From: Pseudopontixanthobacter vadosimaris | GTDB taxonomy: Bacteria; Pseudomonadota; Alphaproteobacteria; Sphingomonadales; Sphingomonadaceae | Direction of reading: 5' to 3' | NCBI RefSeq assembly: GCF_012979275.1 | Contig: NZ_JABASZ010000025.1 | Location: forward strand, 186,001-250,000 | DNA: 64,000 nucleotides | Shown here: positions 51,322 through 57,869 of the stretch, piece after piece | Position numbering within the stretch: position 1 is the stretch's first letter | Layout of the letters: each line of letters begins with the position of its first letter | Program-made: the position numbers and the translations under genes | The notes under the pieces: model-generated | Databases searched by the model: none | What the model was told of the DNA's origin: nothing | The model's input: the letters and a program-made list of their open reading frames with translations, nothing else

Positions 51322-51876
51322 CTACCAGCTGAATCCCGAGGCAACCGCGCGCTTCTCCGCCGCCGTGCTCAACCGGCCCAGCACCGGGTTGCGATGTGGA
51401 AATCGTCCGAAGCGCGCGATCATCCGGTGGTGGGAGCGGGCGAAATCCATGACGAAGCGCAGCGGCGGACGCGAGAAATAGCGCAGGCTGGCCTGCTGAT
51501 CGGCGATATTTTCGGAATGCATCAGCGGCATGCCGAGAAATTGCCTTTCGTGGCGGTTCATCGCGGCATCCCAGCCCCTTCCGATCGCCCCTTTAGCGAT
51601 TTCCTGTGCCAGAGGATCCCAATGGTAAGCCATGGGATCGTCACGAAAGATGTTGCGCGGCACCTGATCGAAGAGCAGAACGGATGCGAGTGCAAGCTGC
51701 GGGTCTGTCAGAAAGGTCTCCGCAAGCTGACCGCCAAGCGCAAGAAGGTCGGACCGGAACCGGCGCCGCAGCATGGCATCCACCGCCGGCGCGGGGTTGA
51801 ACCAGTCGGGCGGATGCAGCCGATGAAACCAGACGTGCAGGATTTCCGCAGCCCACGGCCGCAAGGGCAGGCTCAT
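51322..51876 (-). CDS. DUF924 family protein
   Basis: A 184-aa all-helical protein of the DUF924 family, recognised from HVWFHRLHPPDWFNPAPAVD at the N-terminus, LASVLLFDQVPRNIFRDDPMAY, HERQFLGMPLMHSEN and FARSHHRMIARFGRFPHRN. The family resembles TPR-like helical bundles; function is unknown. It may share a transcript with the hypothetical gene whose stop is at 51917 on the same strand. Confidence 0.88.
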   Translation of the reverse strand: MSLPLRPWAAEILHVWFHRLHPPDWFNPAPAVDAMLRRRFRSDLLALGGQLAETFLTDPQLALASVLLFDQVPRNIFRDDPMAYHWDPLAQEIAKGAIGRGWDAAMNRHERQFLGMPLMHSENIADQQASLRYFSRPPLRFVMDFARSHHRMIARFGRFPHRNPVLGRLSTAAEKRAVASGFSW

Positions 51877-51916
51877 CAGGCCCCGATCTGCCGGTTGCTG
51901 GACCCAAGGCGCGGCA

Positions 51917-52348
51917 TCAATCCGCGCGACGGTACGGGATGAATTCGGTCAAAAACAGATTGCCGGAATACAGATTATTGCTGCGGTTGTGAGTCGTTAC
52001 ATTGTCCAGGCGGCAGAGACGCGTTCCGAATTGCCGTGACAGGACCAGATCGTCGTCGTCGATGGTTTCGGGTATTCTCGTGTAATTGACGTAGATCGTA
52101 TCGCCAATTTCATAAACCAGCGCGGTGCGGTCGATCGACTCGAAATCGCGGATTCGATTCGAGGGGATGCAATTCTGCGGCGTACCGGCAACGCGCCCGT
52201 CGAGCAGCCGGGCGAGTTTCGCCTCGCCTTCGGTCAGGATCGTCTCCTCCGCCGCATGAGCGACCTGTGCGCCGGCCGGCAGGGCCGATATCGTCATCGC
52301 ACTGGCAATGAACGCAGCCGCCCCGGCGATATTCATCCTGTTCGTCAT
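51917..52348 (-). CDS. hypothetical exported protein
   Basis: A 143-aa protein with a signal peptide (AGAAAFIASAMTISALPAGA). The mature part has two cysteines (QNCIPSNRI and TRLCRLDNV) that could pair, and DRTALVYEIGDTIYVNYTRIPETIDDDDL. AAGGAG lies 7 nt before the ATG, which decides the start. The family resembles small exported proteins near DUF924 genes, but no function is known to me. The IS-like insertion begins about 190 bp upstream of its start. Confidence 0.75.
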   Translation of the reverse strand: MTNRMNIAGAAAFIASAMTISALPAGAQVAHAAEETILTEGEAKLARLLDGRVAGTPQNCIPSNRIRDFESIDRTALVYEIGDTIYVNYTRIPETIDDDDLVLSRQFGTRLCRLDNVTTHNRSNNLYSGNLFLTEFIPYRRAD

Positions 52349-52533
52349 GATCGGCTCCTTTCCCTCGTAACCCGCCGCCGCAACAGGAGTGCAGGACACG
52401 AGACCAGGCCGGACCCGGCCCGCTGTCTGTTCGCCGATCATGGCGGATGGCGAATGAACCAGGTCTGACAGCATGCTATCCTGACCCGCGCCGCGGGTCC
52501 GCCCGCCAGAAAGGCGGACAGGTCAAGCAGCGC

Positions 52534-52541
52534 AGGAATGG
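52534..52541. repeat. left copy of 8-bp target site duplication (AGGAATGG)
   Basis: AGGAATGG directly precedes the left terminal repeat and is repeated exactly after the right one (55701-55708), as produced by insertion of an IS1-type element. Confidence 0.9.
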
Positions 52542-52564
52542 GGTAGTGTCTCATTTTGAAATTT
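52542..52564 (+). repeat. left terminal inverted repeat
   Basis: GGTAGTGTCTCA, then TTTTGAAATTT: 22 of 23 positions match the reverse complement of 55678-55700 (single T/G difference at position 13). Confidence 0.92.
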
Positions 52565-52593
52565 GACGCGCATTCCACTCGTTCCCATATTAT
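52563..52593 (+). promoter_or_regulatory. candidate inward promoter at the element's left end
   Basis: TTGACG (52563-52568) starts within the last bases of the left terminal repeat; TATTAT (52588-52593) follows after 19 bp. Transcription from it would begin near 52600, almost at the ATG at 52602, so the first passenger mRNA may be leaderless. The 19-bp spacing is longer than optimal. Confidence 0.4.
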
Positions 52594-52601
52594 AGGGAGC
52601 T

Positions 52602-52799
52602 ATGGATACATTTGCCAAAATTTTTGCCGATGCAAAGGCATCAAAGGCCGAAGCGTTAAAACAACTCGCGCAGTTGGACGCAGGCACGCTCAAAATCGTC
52701 AACGGTATGACCGAAGCTAATGCCCGCGAACTTCTGCGCCTGAGCATTGCTGACTATGACGCCATTATTGCTCGTCTAGGACCACGCGATAATGCCTAA
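52602..52799 (+). CDS. small hypothetical passenger protein 1 (65 aa)
   Basis: A 65-aa predicted helical protein (MDTFAKIFADAKASKAEALK, ending ARLGPRDNA), with no signal peptide or cysteine. GGGAG lies only 2 nt before the ATG, too close for a normal Shine-Dalgarno, consistent with a leaderless start. Its end overlaps the next small gene by 8 bp. AT content is higher than in chromosomal neighbours. Not recognised; possibly an antitoxin-sized or DNA-associated protein, but this is speculation. Confidence 0.55.
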   Translation: MDTFAKIFADAKASKAEALKQLAQLDAGTLKIVNGMTEANARELLRLSIADYDAIIARLGPRDNA

Positions 52800-53016
52800 A
52801 GGACCACAAGGACAGAAGCGCCCAGCCGATGTGATCGGCGCGGCTATTCGTGTCGCTCGTATCGCTACGGGCGAGGAGGACGACGACACGGAAACGGAGA
52901 AGCCTGATAAGACTGTTGGCAGCGAAGGCGGCAAGGCTCGCGCTGACAAGCTTTCCTCTGAACGCCGCAGTGAGATTGCCCGAAAAGCTGCTCAGAAGCG
53001 TTGGTCTAAGGACTAA
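52792..53016 (+). CDS. small hypothetical passenger protein 2 (74 aa, GGKARA...KAAQKRW motif)
   Basis: A 74-aa charged protein. N-terminal MPKGPQGQKRPADVIGAAIR, a central acidic stretch (GEEDDDTETEKPD), and a C-terminal basic block GGKARADKLSSERRSEIARK plus AAQKRW. The pattern GGKARAxxL-x-ERRxEIAxKAAxxRW recurs in small accessory proteins of proteobacterial plasmids, phages and transposons and is suspected to bind nucleic acid; function is unproven. It overlaps the upstream gene by 8 bp and the convergent HTH-ImmA gene by 4 bp at the stops. Confidence 0.6.
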   Translation: MPKGPQGQKRPADVIGAAIRVARIATGEEDDDTETEKPDKTVGSEGGKARADKLSSERRSEIARKAAQKRWSKD

Positions 53017-54200
53017 TCCTTGTCTCTAAATATGCTCACCACATTCGAATCCTGACGAAACTCGTCTTTGAGGATCGGCGCGGCGCGAGAGTCGGTTTCT
53101 TTGGCGAGCGTTCCTGGTTCAAGGTCGGCTAACTCCTCCAAGTCCGCTACTGGAAAAGGTAGTGCTTTCGTAATCTGGCTTGCGGACTGAACGCCCTCTT
53201 CCATAAGAAGCTCAAAGCTGCGCCGGATCAGATGCGGCTCCTCCTTTTCCAGCTTGTTGTCGAGCGGCTCGCCCTTACGCCAGCCGCGCCGATTGTAGTT
53301 GATCCACAGGCGGCGTGCATCGTCATCATCAATCAGATCAAGATGCTTGGACCGCATAATCATGGCGGCAACAGATGCACCCCATCGCTCTTTGAGAGTC
53401 AGAAATCCATCAAGTGAAGGCGCGTAAAGCTCACCTACAAACTCTGCTTCTGGCAACAGTATTGCCGATGCAATTTGGTCCGCCTGCTTTTCGGCTGCCT
53501 TGTAGAACGCGCGATCATTCAACCGCTTCTGAGAAATGTTCGCGTGGCAGATGATATGGACCAGTTCGTGCAACACATCGAAGCGCTGGCGACATGCGCT
53601 CGCTTTGTCCCGCGATAGCACGACGAACGGCACACCGAAGCGATCAGACCATTGAGAGAAGGCGTCGAGCTTGTCGACCCGGACATGAATCCGGGACATC
53701 AAGATGCCGTTCGTCTCTAGTTGCTCAATCGTATCAGGCATTGGGCCGGGCCGGATTTCCCAAAATTCCCGGATTTCGTCGGCCACACGTTCCACGAAAT
53801 CGAGACTGCCAAAATGATCTTCTGCATGATCAATTTGAGGCACATTGAGGGCCGGAAGATCGAAATAGGACGCCAGATAATCAACGACTTCCTTCATCCA
53901 TTCGAGACGGACTTCAGCGCGGTCGCGCGCAGTGGGTGGAGCCGACAGGCGACCACGCCAAAAGATCGGCTTCTCATTTCTAGCGGCCATAGGGCGAAAA
54001 AAGTAATCGTAGGGAACCTTCAAGATTGAGGCAAAACGATGGACCCCGTCGAGCTTGGGCGTCTGGCGATTGTTCTCATACTTTGAGACGGACTGAACGC
54101 TCAAATCCGCCAAGTCGGCAAACACGGTAGCACTAAGCCCGAGCGCCATACGCGCCTCGGCCAGCCGTTCACCGACGAAACCTTGTGCGATAACTGTCAT
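53013..54200 (-). CDS. HTH (XRE) - ImmA/IrrE metallopeptidase fusion, transposon passenger
   Basis: A 395-aa protein. Residues ~9-65 form an XRE helix-turn-helix (RLAEARMALGLSATVFADL, LSVQSVSKYENNRQTPKLD). Residues ~80-260 form an ImmA/IrrE zinc peptidase with the intact HELVH motif (211-215) and the downstream EKQAD (237-241) that gives the third zinc ligand. In ICEBs1 the separate ImmA cleaves the repressor ImmR; XRE-COG2856 fusions are also predicted toxin-antitoxin components. The C-terminal ~130 residues are specific. It starts 2 bp after the stop of the 219-aa gene, so both are one operon; its substrate may be itself or that partner (inference). Confidence 0.88.
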   Translation of the reverse strand: MTVIAQGFVGERLAEARMALGLSATVFADLADLSVQSVSKYENNRQTPKLDGVHRFASILKVPYDYFFRPMAARNEKPIFWRGRLSAPPTARDRAEVRLEWMKEVVDYLASYFDLPALNVPQIDHAEDHFGSLDFVERVADEIREFWEIRPGPMPDTIEQLETNGILMSRIHVRVDKLDAFSQWSDRFGVPFVVLSRDKASACRQRFDVLHELVHIICHANISQKRLNDRAFYKAAEKQADQIASAILLPEAEFVGELYAPSLDGFLTLKERWGASVAAMIMRSKHLDLIDDDDARRLWINYNRRGWRKGEPLDNKLEKEEPHLIRRSFELLMEEGVQSASQITKALPFPVADLEELADLEPGTLAKETDSRAAPILKDEFRQDSNVVSIFRDKD

Positions 54201-54202
54201 TG

Positions 54203-54862
54203 TTATTCACCTGCTCCCGACGCCTCACCATCCTTGGGCTTCTTCCAAGGCATAGAACGCTTGGGCACGTCCTTCTTGGGCGCGGCGGGATATGCTTCGA
54301 GAATCTCGGTAACGGTGAACTCGGCGGCCCATGCCTTGCAGTCAGAGGCGGGAAGGCAAAACTGGATCATGCCCAACTTCTGCTCTTCCAGCCTGAAGCG
54401 GCGACCAATGGGGTTGTGGGCGATCAGGCCATAGAGGGTTGGCATCACGAAAGTGCCTTCCGGCTCATCGCCCAAATCAAGGCGGGGCAATTCCATCGAG
54501 TTGGCGAGACGCTCGCGAAACTTTGCGGGCTGCGGCAACATGCCGATTGCCTGCACATAGGATTGCGTCATGGCGACATCGCCGTTGCGGATATAGGCAT
54601 GGCGGCGGTTGTTCTGGACGATCAGGCTCATGGTATGCGAGAGGCCATGCTTAATGGCGAGATCAACGATGAGCTTCTCCATCTGGAAATGGCGGCGCTG
54701 AAGGAGCAGGTCGATTTTTTGGTCCGGCAGCACGTTCTGGTCGGCATCGACATCAGCGTAAGCGATCATCGCAAGCGAACGCAGTTCAGACCAAAAAGAC
54801 GCCGGAACATCCCGGACGATCATGGTCAGTGCTGTAGCCTTAAGGCGCTCATAGGCATCCAT
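54203..54862 (-). CDS. uncharacterised 219-aa passenger protein, operon partner of HTH-ImmA
   Basis: First gene of a two-gene minus-strand operon; TAA is followed 2 bp later by the ATG of the HTH-ImmA gene. The protein begins MDAYERLKATALTMIVRDVP, has a mostly helical N-terminal half (KIDLLLQRRHFQMEKLIVDL), a middle with TFVMPTLYGLIAHNPIGRRF, and a Lys/Pro-rich tail (PKKDVPKRSMPWKKPKDGE). No family is recognised. The frame runs on to an ATG at 54946, but that part lies opposite conserved transposase codons, so the ATG at 54862 is preferred; it shares CATG with the transposase start. It may be the target or antitoxin of the peptidase. Confidence 0.7.
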   Translation of the reverse strand: MDAYERLKATALTMIVRDVPASFWSELRSLAMIAYADVDADQNVLPDQKIDLLLQRRHFQMEKLIVDLAIKHGLSHTMSLIVQNNRRHAYIRNGDVAMTQSYVQAIGMLPQPAKFRERLANSMELPRLDLGDEPEGTFVMPTLYGLIAHNPIGRRFRLEEQKLGMIQFCLPASDCKAWAAEFTVTEILEAYPAAPKKDVPKRSMPWKKPKDGEASGAGE

Positions 54863-55691
54863 GCGCTCAATCAGCCGCATCGCGGACGTGTCGATTAACA
54901 CTGTCTCAAAGCTGCTGGTGGAAGCCGGGGAGGCTGCTCTTGCCATCCATGACGAGAACGTGCGCGACGTAAAAGCGGGCCGGGTCCAGTGCGATGAAAT
55001 CTGGTCGTTCTGCTATGCTAAAGCCAAGAACGTCTCGACCGCGAAAGCCGCTCCTGATGGTGCTGGCGACGTGTGGACGTGGACCGCTATCGACGCGGAA
55101 AGCAAGCTCATGGTGTCCTACTTCGTTGACGACCGTGGCGCGGAAAGCGCCATGATCCTGATGGACGATCTACGCGCTCGCCTCGCCAATCGGGTCCAAC
55201 TCACAACAGACGGACACCGCGCCTATCTTGAGGCCGTGGAAGTCGCTTTCGGCGCGGACGTTGACTATGCCCAGCTCGTGAAGCTCTATGGCGAGCAAGG
55301 CGGCAAGGGCAGCGAAGTTCGCTACAGCCCCGCCGAATGCACTGGCATTCGCAATCGCCGTGTCGAAGGCAATCCCGACATCGCCCATGTAAGCACGTCG
55401 CACGTCGAGCGCATGAACCTGTCGATCCGTATGCAGAACCGTCGCTTCACGCGGTTGACTAATGCCTTCTCAAAGAAGCTCGACAATCACATTCACGCGC
55501 TGGCGCTCTATTTCGCGTTCTACAACTTCTGCCGCATCCACAAATCACTCAAGGTGACGCCCGCTATGGCAGCAGGGATCACCGACCGCCTGTGGTCGCT
55601 TGAGGACATTGTGGCTAAGATTGACGAAATGGCTCCGCCGCCAGCGAAACGCGGCCCTTACAAAAAGCGGGGAGAGAAAATTTCAAACTGA
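54861..55691 (+). CDS. IS1-type DDE transposase, N-terminally short
   Basis: A 276-aa transposase with a helix-turn-helix at the very N-terminus (MRSISRIADVSINTVSKLLV), then the catalytic triad: Asp45 in VQCDEIWSF, Asp117 in QLTTDGHRAYL and Glu183 in STSHVERMNLSIR; RRFTRLTNAFSKK follows. The C-terminus RGPYKKRGEKISN ends with a TGA inside the right terminal repeat. Relatives usually have about 20 more residues before MRSIS; here a TAG stands three codons upstream, and the region instead encodes the start of the divergent 219-aa gene. Catalysis looks intact, end-binding may be impaired, so activity is uncertain. Confidence 0.88.
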   Translation: MRSISRIADVSINTVSKLLVEAGEAALAIHDENVRDVKAGRVQCDEIWSFCYAKAKNVSTAKAAPDGAGDVWTWTAIDAESKLMVSYFVDDRGAESAMILMDDLRARLANRVQLTTDGHRAYLEAVEVAFGADVDYAQLVKLYGEQGGKGSEVRYSPAECTGIRNRRVEGNPDIAHVSTSHVERMNLSIRMQNRRFTRLTNAFSKKLDNHIHALALYFAFYNFCRIHKSLKVTPAMAAGITDRLWSLEDIVAKIDEMAPPPAKRGPYKKRGEKISN

Positions 55692-55700
55692 GACACTACC
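55678..55700 (-). repeat. right terminal inverted repeat
   Basis: Reverse complement reads GGTAGTGTCTCA then GTTTGAAATTT, matching the left end at 22 of 23 positions. It contains the transposase stop codon. Confidence 0.92.
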
Positions 55701-55708
55701 AGGAATGG
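55701..55708. repeat. right copy of 8-bp target site duplication (AGGAATGG)
   Basis: Exact copy of 52534-52541. The pre-insertion locus would have read continuously from the hypothetical gene's upstream region into the CHCC zinc-finger gene's downstream region. On the minus strand an AGGAGG (55745-55750) five bases before a GTG (55739) suggests that a short frame may have been split by the insertion, but this is weak. Confidence 0.9.
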
Positions 55709-55822
55709 CTTTCCAGGACTGGTCCAGCCCGATTGGCACGATGGCCTCCTACAAGAAGCCCGGAAGCGGTCCGGAAGCATTCTTATGAAGCCGGCGAGCC
55801 AAGCACAGGTGTATCTACAGGG

Positions 55823-56098
55823 TCAGGACGGCGTTGATGCGCCGGTCATTCCGGCCTTGTCGTCCTTCACCAGTTCGACATCGGTGGCATGGTCCGGGTC
55901 GGCGGGGCCATGCTTCAGGATGAATCGCCGGTCGCAATAGCCGCAATCGACATATCCAGTCTCGTCAATTGCAAGAAAGACGCGGGGATGACCAAGCGCG
56001 GCAGGGCGCACCCGCTTCGTGCCGCGAATCGCGCCCGCACCGTCGCAGCTGGCGCGGCGCGTTTCGACGATCGTTATTTCGGGTGGCGGTGTCCTCAT
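55823..56098 (-). CDS. CHCC-type zinc-finger domain protein (NDUFS6-like)
   Basis: A 91-aa protein with the zf-CHCC pattern: Cys in ASCDGAGA, His in ALGHPRVFL, and CGYCDRRFIL. The domain also occurs in the complex I subunit NDUFS6 and is common as a small single gene in alphaproteobacteria; it binds zinc and may assist respiratory complex I (inference from the mitochondrial relative). ATG 56098 begins MRTPPPEITIVETRRASCDG; a longer frame from 56134 adds residues without homology. The element insertion ends about 110 bp downstream. Confidence 0.85.
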   Translation of the reverse strand: MRTPPPEITIVETRRASCDGAGAIRGTKRVRPAALGHPRVFLAIDETGYVDCGYCDRRFILKHGPADPDHATDVELVKDDKAGMTGASTPS

Positions 56099-56149
56099 GC
56101 ACCCCGCGTTAATGCCGCAGGGCAGCAAATTCAACGCTGCAGATTGCGG

Positions 56150-56761
56150 TCAGTCATATTCGATCCGCACTTCGAAAGGCGCCGCATAGACGCCGGGCAA
56201 CTGGCCCGGATTGATCGTGATCGTCCCGCCGATACGAAAGGCAAAAGCCCCGCTGGCCGCATCGATCCGGTATTTGACGAATCCCTTGCCCTGCCCGGTA
56301 CGGCGCATCTCCGGCGTGCCGTCGACCACCATGTTGGTCAGCTGAATGTCGGCACCCGGACCGTTCAGCGTCAGCTTGTTGCCGCCCGGCAGCTTGATCC
56401 GCACTTGCCGGCCGCTTTCGCCATAGCCTGCAAATTCGGCATATTGGCAGATGCCGCTATGGCCCAGACGGGCGCTGGGGATGCAGCTGTTGTTCCTCGT
56501 CGCCGTCATCCGCACCGTGCCGCCCGCACCATTGGTGAGGACATAGCCGAAATCCATGTCCTTCAGCTTGGTCATGGTCAGTTCTTCGATCACGACTGTC
56601 CGGGCCTGCGACAGGGTCACGGTCTGCGCCTTGGCCGGCGCGGCTGCCATGATGGCGGCTATGGCGATGCACACCACACCGCTTCCCACCGCGGAGAGCG
56701 CCTGGCGCACCGGAAACGGAAAGAAGCGAATCACCTCGCGTTTGAACGGATGGACGGCCAT
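56150..56761 (-). CDS. DUF4402 domain exported protein
   Basis: A 203-aa exported protein. A hydrophobic signal (VVCIAIAAIMAAAPAKA) precedes a DUF4402 beta-rich domain: MTKLKDMDFGYVLTNGAGGT, a segment with two cysteines (NNSCIPSARLGHSGIC), and KYRIDAASGAFAFRIGGTI with the typical end VYAAPFEVRIEYD. DUF4402 proteins are surface or fimbria-like beta-sandwich proteins of unknown role. The n-region is long (about 28 residues), so a later start is possible. Upstream it is divergent from the ABC ATPase gene. Confidence 0.85.
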   Translation of the reverse strand: MAVHPFKREVIRFFPFPVRQALSAVGSGVVCIAIAAIMAAAPAKAQTVTLSQARTVVIEELTMTKLKDMDFGYVLTNGAGGTVRMTATRNNSCIPSARLGHSGICQYAEFAGYGESGRQVRIKLPGGNKLTLNGPGADIQLTNMVVDGTPEMRRTGQGKGFVKYRIDAASGAFAFRIGGTITINPGQLPGVYAAPFEVRIEYD

Positions 56762-56885
56762 TGTGCCGCTACAAATAGCGAAAGCCCGTTAATGTATGTT
56801 TAGCGCCTGCCGGAGTGGTCCTGCTTGAACGGTATACGATTCTGCGCTCTTTACGAAAGCCGCATGCGCCCCCTAGGGCAGCAGC

Positions 56886-57869
56886 ATGGATCCTGCCCAC
56901 GCCCCGCCGCCCGCCATCCGCATCCGCGATGTCGTCAAACGCTATGCCGGAACCGGGGGCGGGGAAGGCAAGCTGGCGCTGAAGGGCGTCAGCTTCGACG
57001 TACCGCAGGGCGGCATTTTCGGCCTGCTCGGCCCCAATGGCGCGGGCAAGTCCACGCTGATCAACATCCTGGCCGGGCTGGTCACGAAATCGCAAGGGTC
57101 GGCCGAGATCTGGGGCTTCGATATCGACCGGAACCGCCGCAATGCCAAGCGGTCGATCGGGATCGTGCCGCAGGAAATTGTCTTCGACCCATTCTTCACG
57201 CCTTTCGAGGTTCTGGAGAACCAGGCCGGCTTCTACGGCGTTCCGAAGAAGGAGCGCCGGTCGGAGGAATTGCTGGCCGCCGTCCATCTTTCGGACAAGC
57301 GCGACGCCTATGCCCGGACGCTGTCGGGCGGGATGAAGCGCCGCCTGCTGATCGCCAAGGCGATGGTCCATTCCCCGCCCATCCTGGTGCTGGACGAACC
57401 CACGGCCGGGGTCGATGTCGAATTGCGGCGGCAATTGTGGGAACTGGTCGGATCGCTCAACGCGGAGGGGGTGACGGTCGTGCTCACCACGCATTACCTG
57501 GAAGAAGCGGAACAGCTTTGCGACAATATCGCCATCATCAATCACGGCGAACTCATCGCGAACAAGCCGACCCGCGAGCTGGTCGACATGGCACGGGAAA
57601 AGATCGTCGAGGTCACGCTGGATGCTCCGCTGCACGCTGCGCCGCGGGATGCGGAATTCGCCAAGGTCGAACTGCTCGACCCCCGCCGCGTGGCGATCAC
57701 CTATGACAAGGACCGCATCACCGCCGGCCAGGTGCTGAACCGGTTGCAGGAGCAAGGCATGCGGATCGAGGACGTGATCACGCGCGAGGCGGATCTGGAG
57801 GATGTGTTCGTCTCGCTGACCAGCGCAGCCGCAACCGGCACCGACCGGGTGAGCGAGACCGCGCGATGA
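56886..57869 (+). CDS. ABC transporter ATP-binding protein (ABC-2 exporter type)
   Basis: A 327-aa ATPase of the DrrA/NodI/YadG type. Walker A GLLGPNGAGKSTLINILAGL, Q loop GIVPQEIVFDPFFTPFEVLE, signature TLSGGMKRRLLIAKAMVHSP, Walker B LVLDEPTAGVDVELRR and H loop LTTHYLEEAEQL are intact, followed by a ~90-residue C-terminal domain. Such ATPases power an ABC-2 permease, usually encoded next door; here the next gene, overlapping by ATGA, is nadB. The partner permease must lie elsewhere. The cargo is unknown. Confidence 0.9.
   Translation: MDPAHAPPPAIRIRDVVKRYAGTGGGEGKLALKGVSFDVPQGGIFGLLGPNGAGKSTLINILAGLVTKSQGSAEIWGFDIDRNRRNAKRSIGIVPQEIVFDPFFTPFEVLENQAGFYGVPKKERRSEELLAAVHLSDKRDAYARTLSGGMKRRLLIAKAMVHSPPILVLDEPTAGVDVELRRQLWELVGSLNAEGVTVVLTTHYLEEAEQLCDNIAIINHGELIANKPTRELVDMAREKIVEVTLDAPLHAAPRDAEFAKVELLDPRRVAITYDKDRITAGQVLNRLQEQGMRIEDVITREADLEDVFVSLTSAAATGTDRVSETAR

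Larger units (their letters stand above)
52542..55700. mobile_element. IS1-like transposable element with four passenger genes (3159 bp)
   Basis: The element is bounded by inverted repeats starting GGTAGTGTCTCA and flanked by an exact 8-bp duplication. It carries, left to right: two small plus-strand genes, an HTH-ImmA/IrrE gene and a 219-aa gene on the minus strand, and a plus-strand DDE transposase ending in the right terminal repeat. A typical IS1-like element of this transposase type is under about 1.1 kb, so about 2.3 kb is cargo. GC content is visibly lower than the flanks and codon use differs. The exact duplication means the flanks have not changed since insertion. The transposase is N-terminally short, so mobility may need help in trans. 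Confidence 0.88.

Noticed and set aside
51244-51942. A 232-codon plus-strand frame opposite the DUF924 gene
   Set aside because: DUF924 motifs are clear on the minus strand; the opposite frame has no domain features.
52498-52520. Hairpin GTCCGCC/GGCGGAC left of the element as a terminator
   Set aside because: No T tract and no gene ends there; it may be a chance GC-rich inverted repeat near the insertion site.
54863-54946. N-terminal extension of the 219-aa passenger gene to ATG 54946
   Set aside because: These 28 codons lie opposite conserved transposase residues (helix-turn-helix) and have no Shine-Dalgarno; the ATG at 54862 is simpler.
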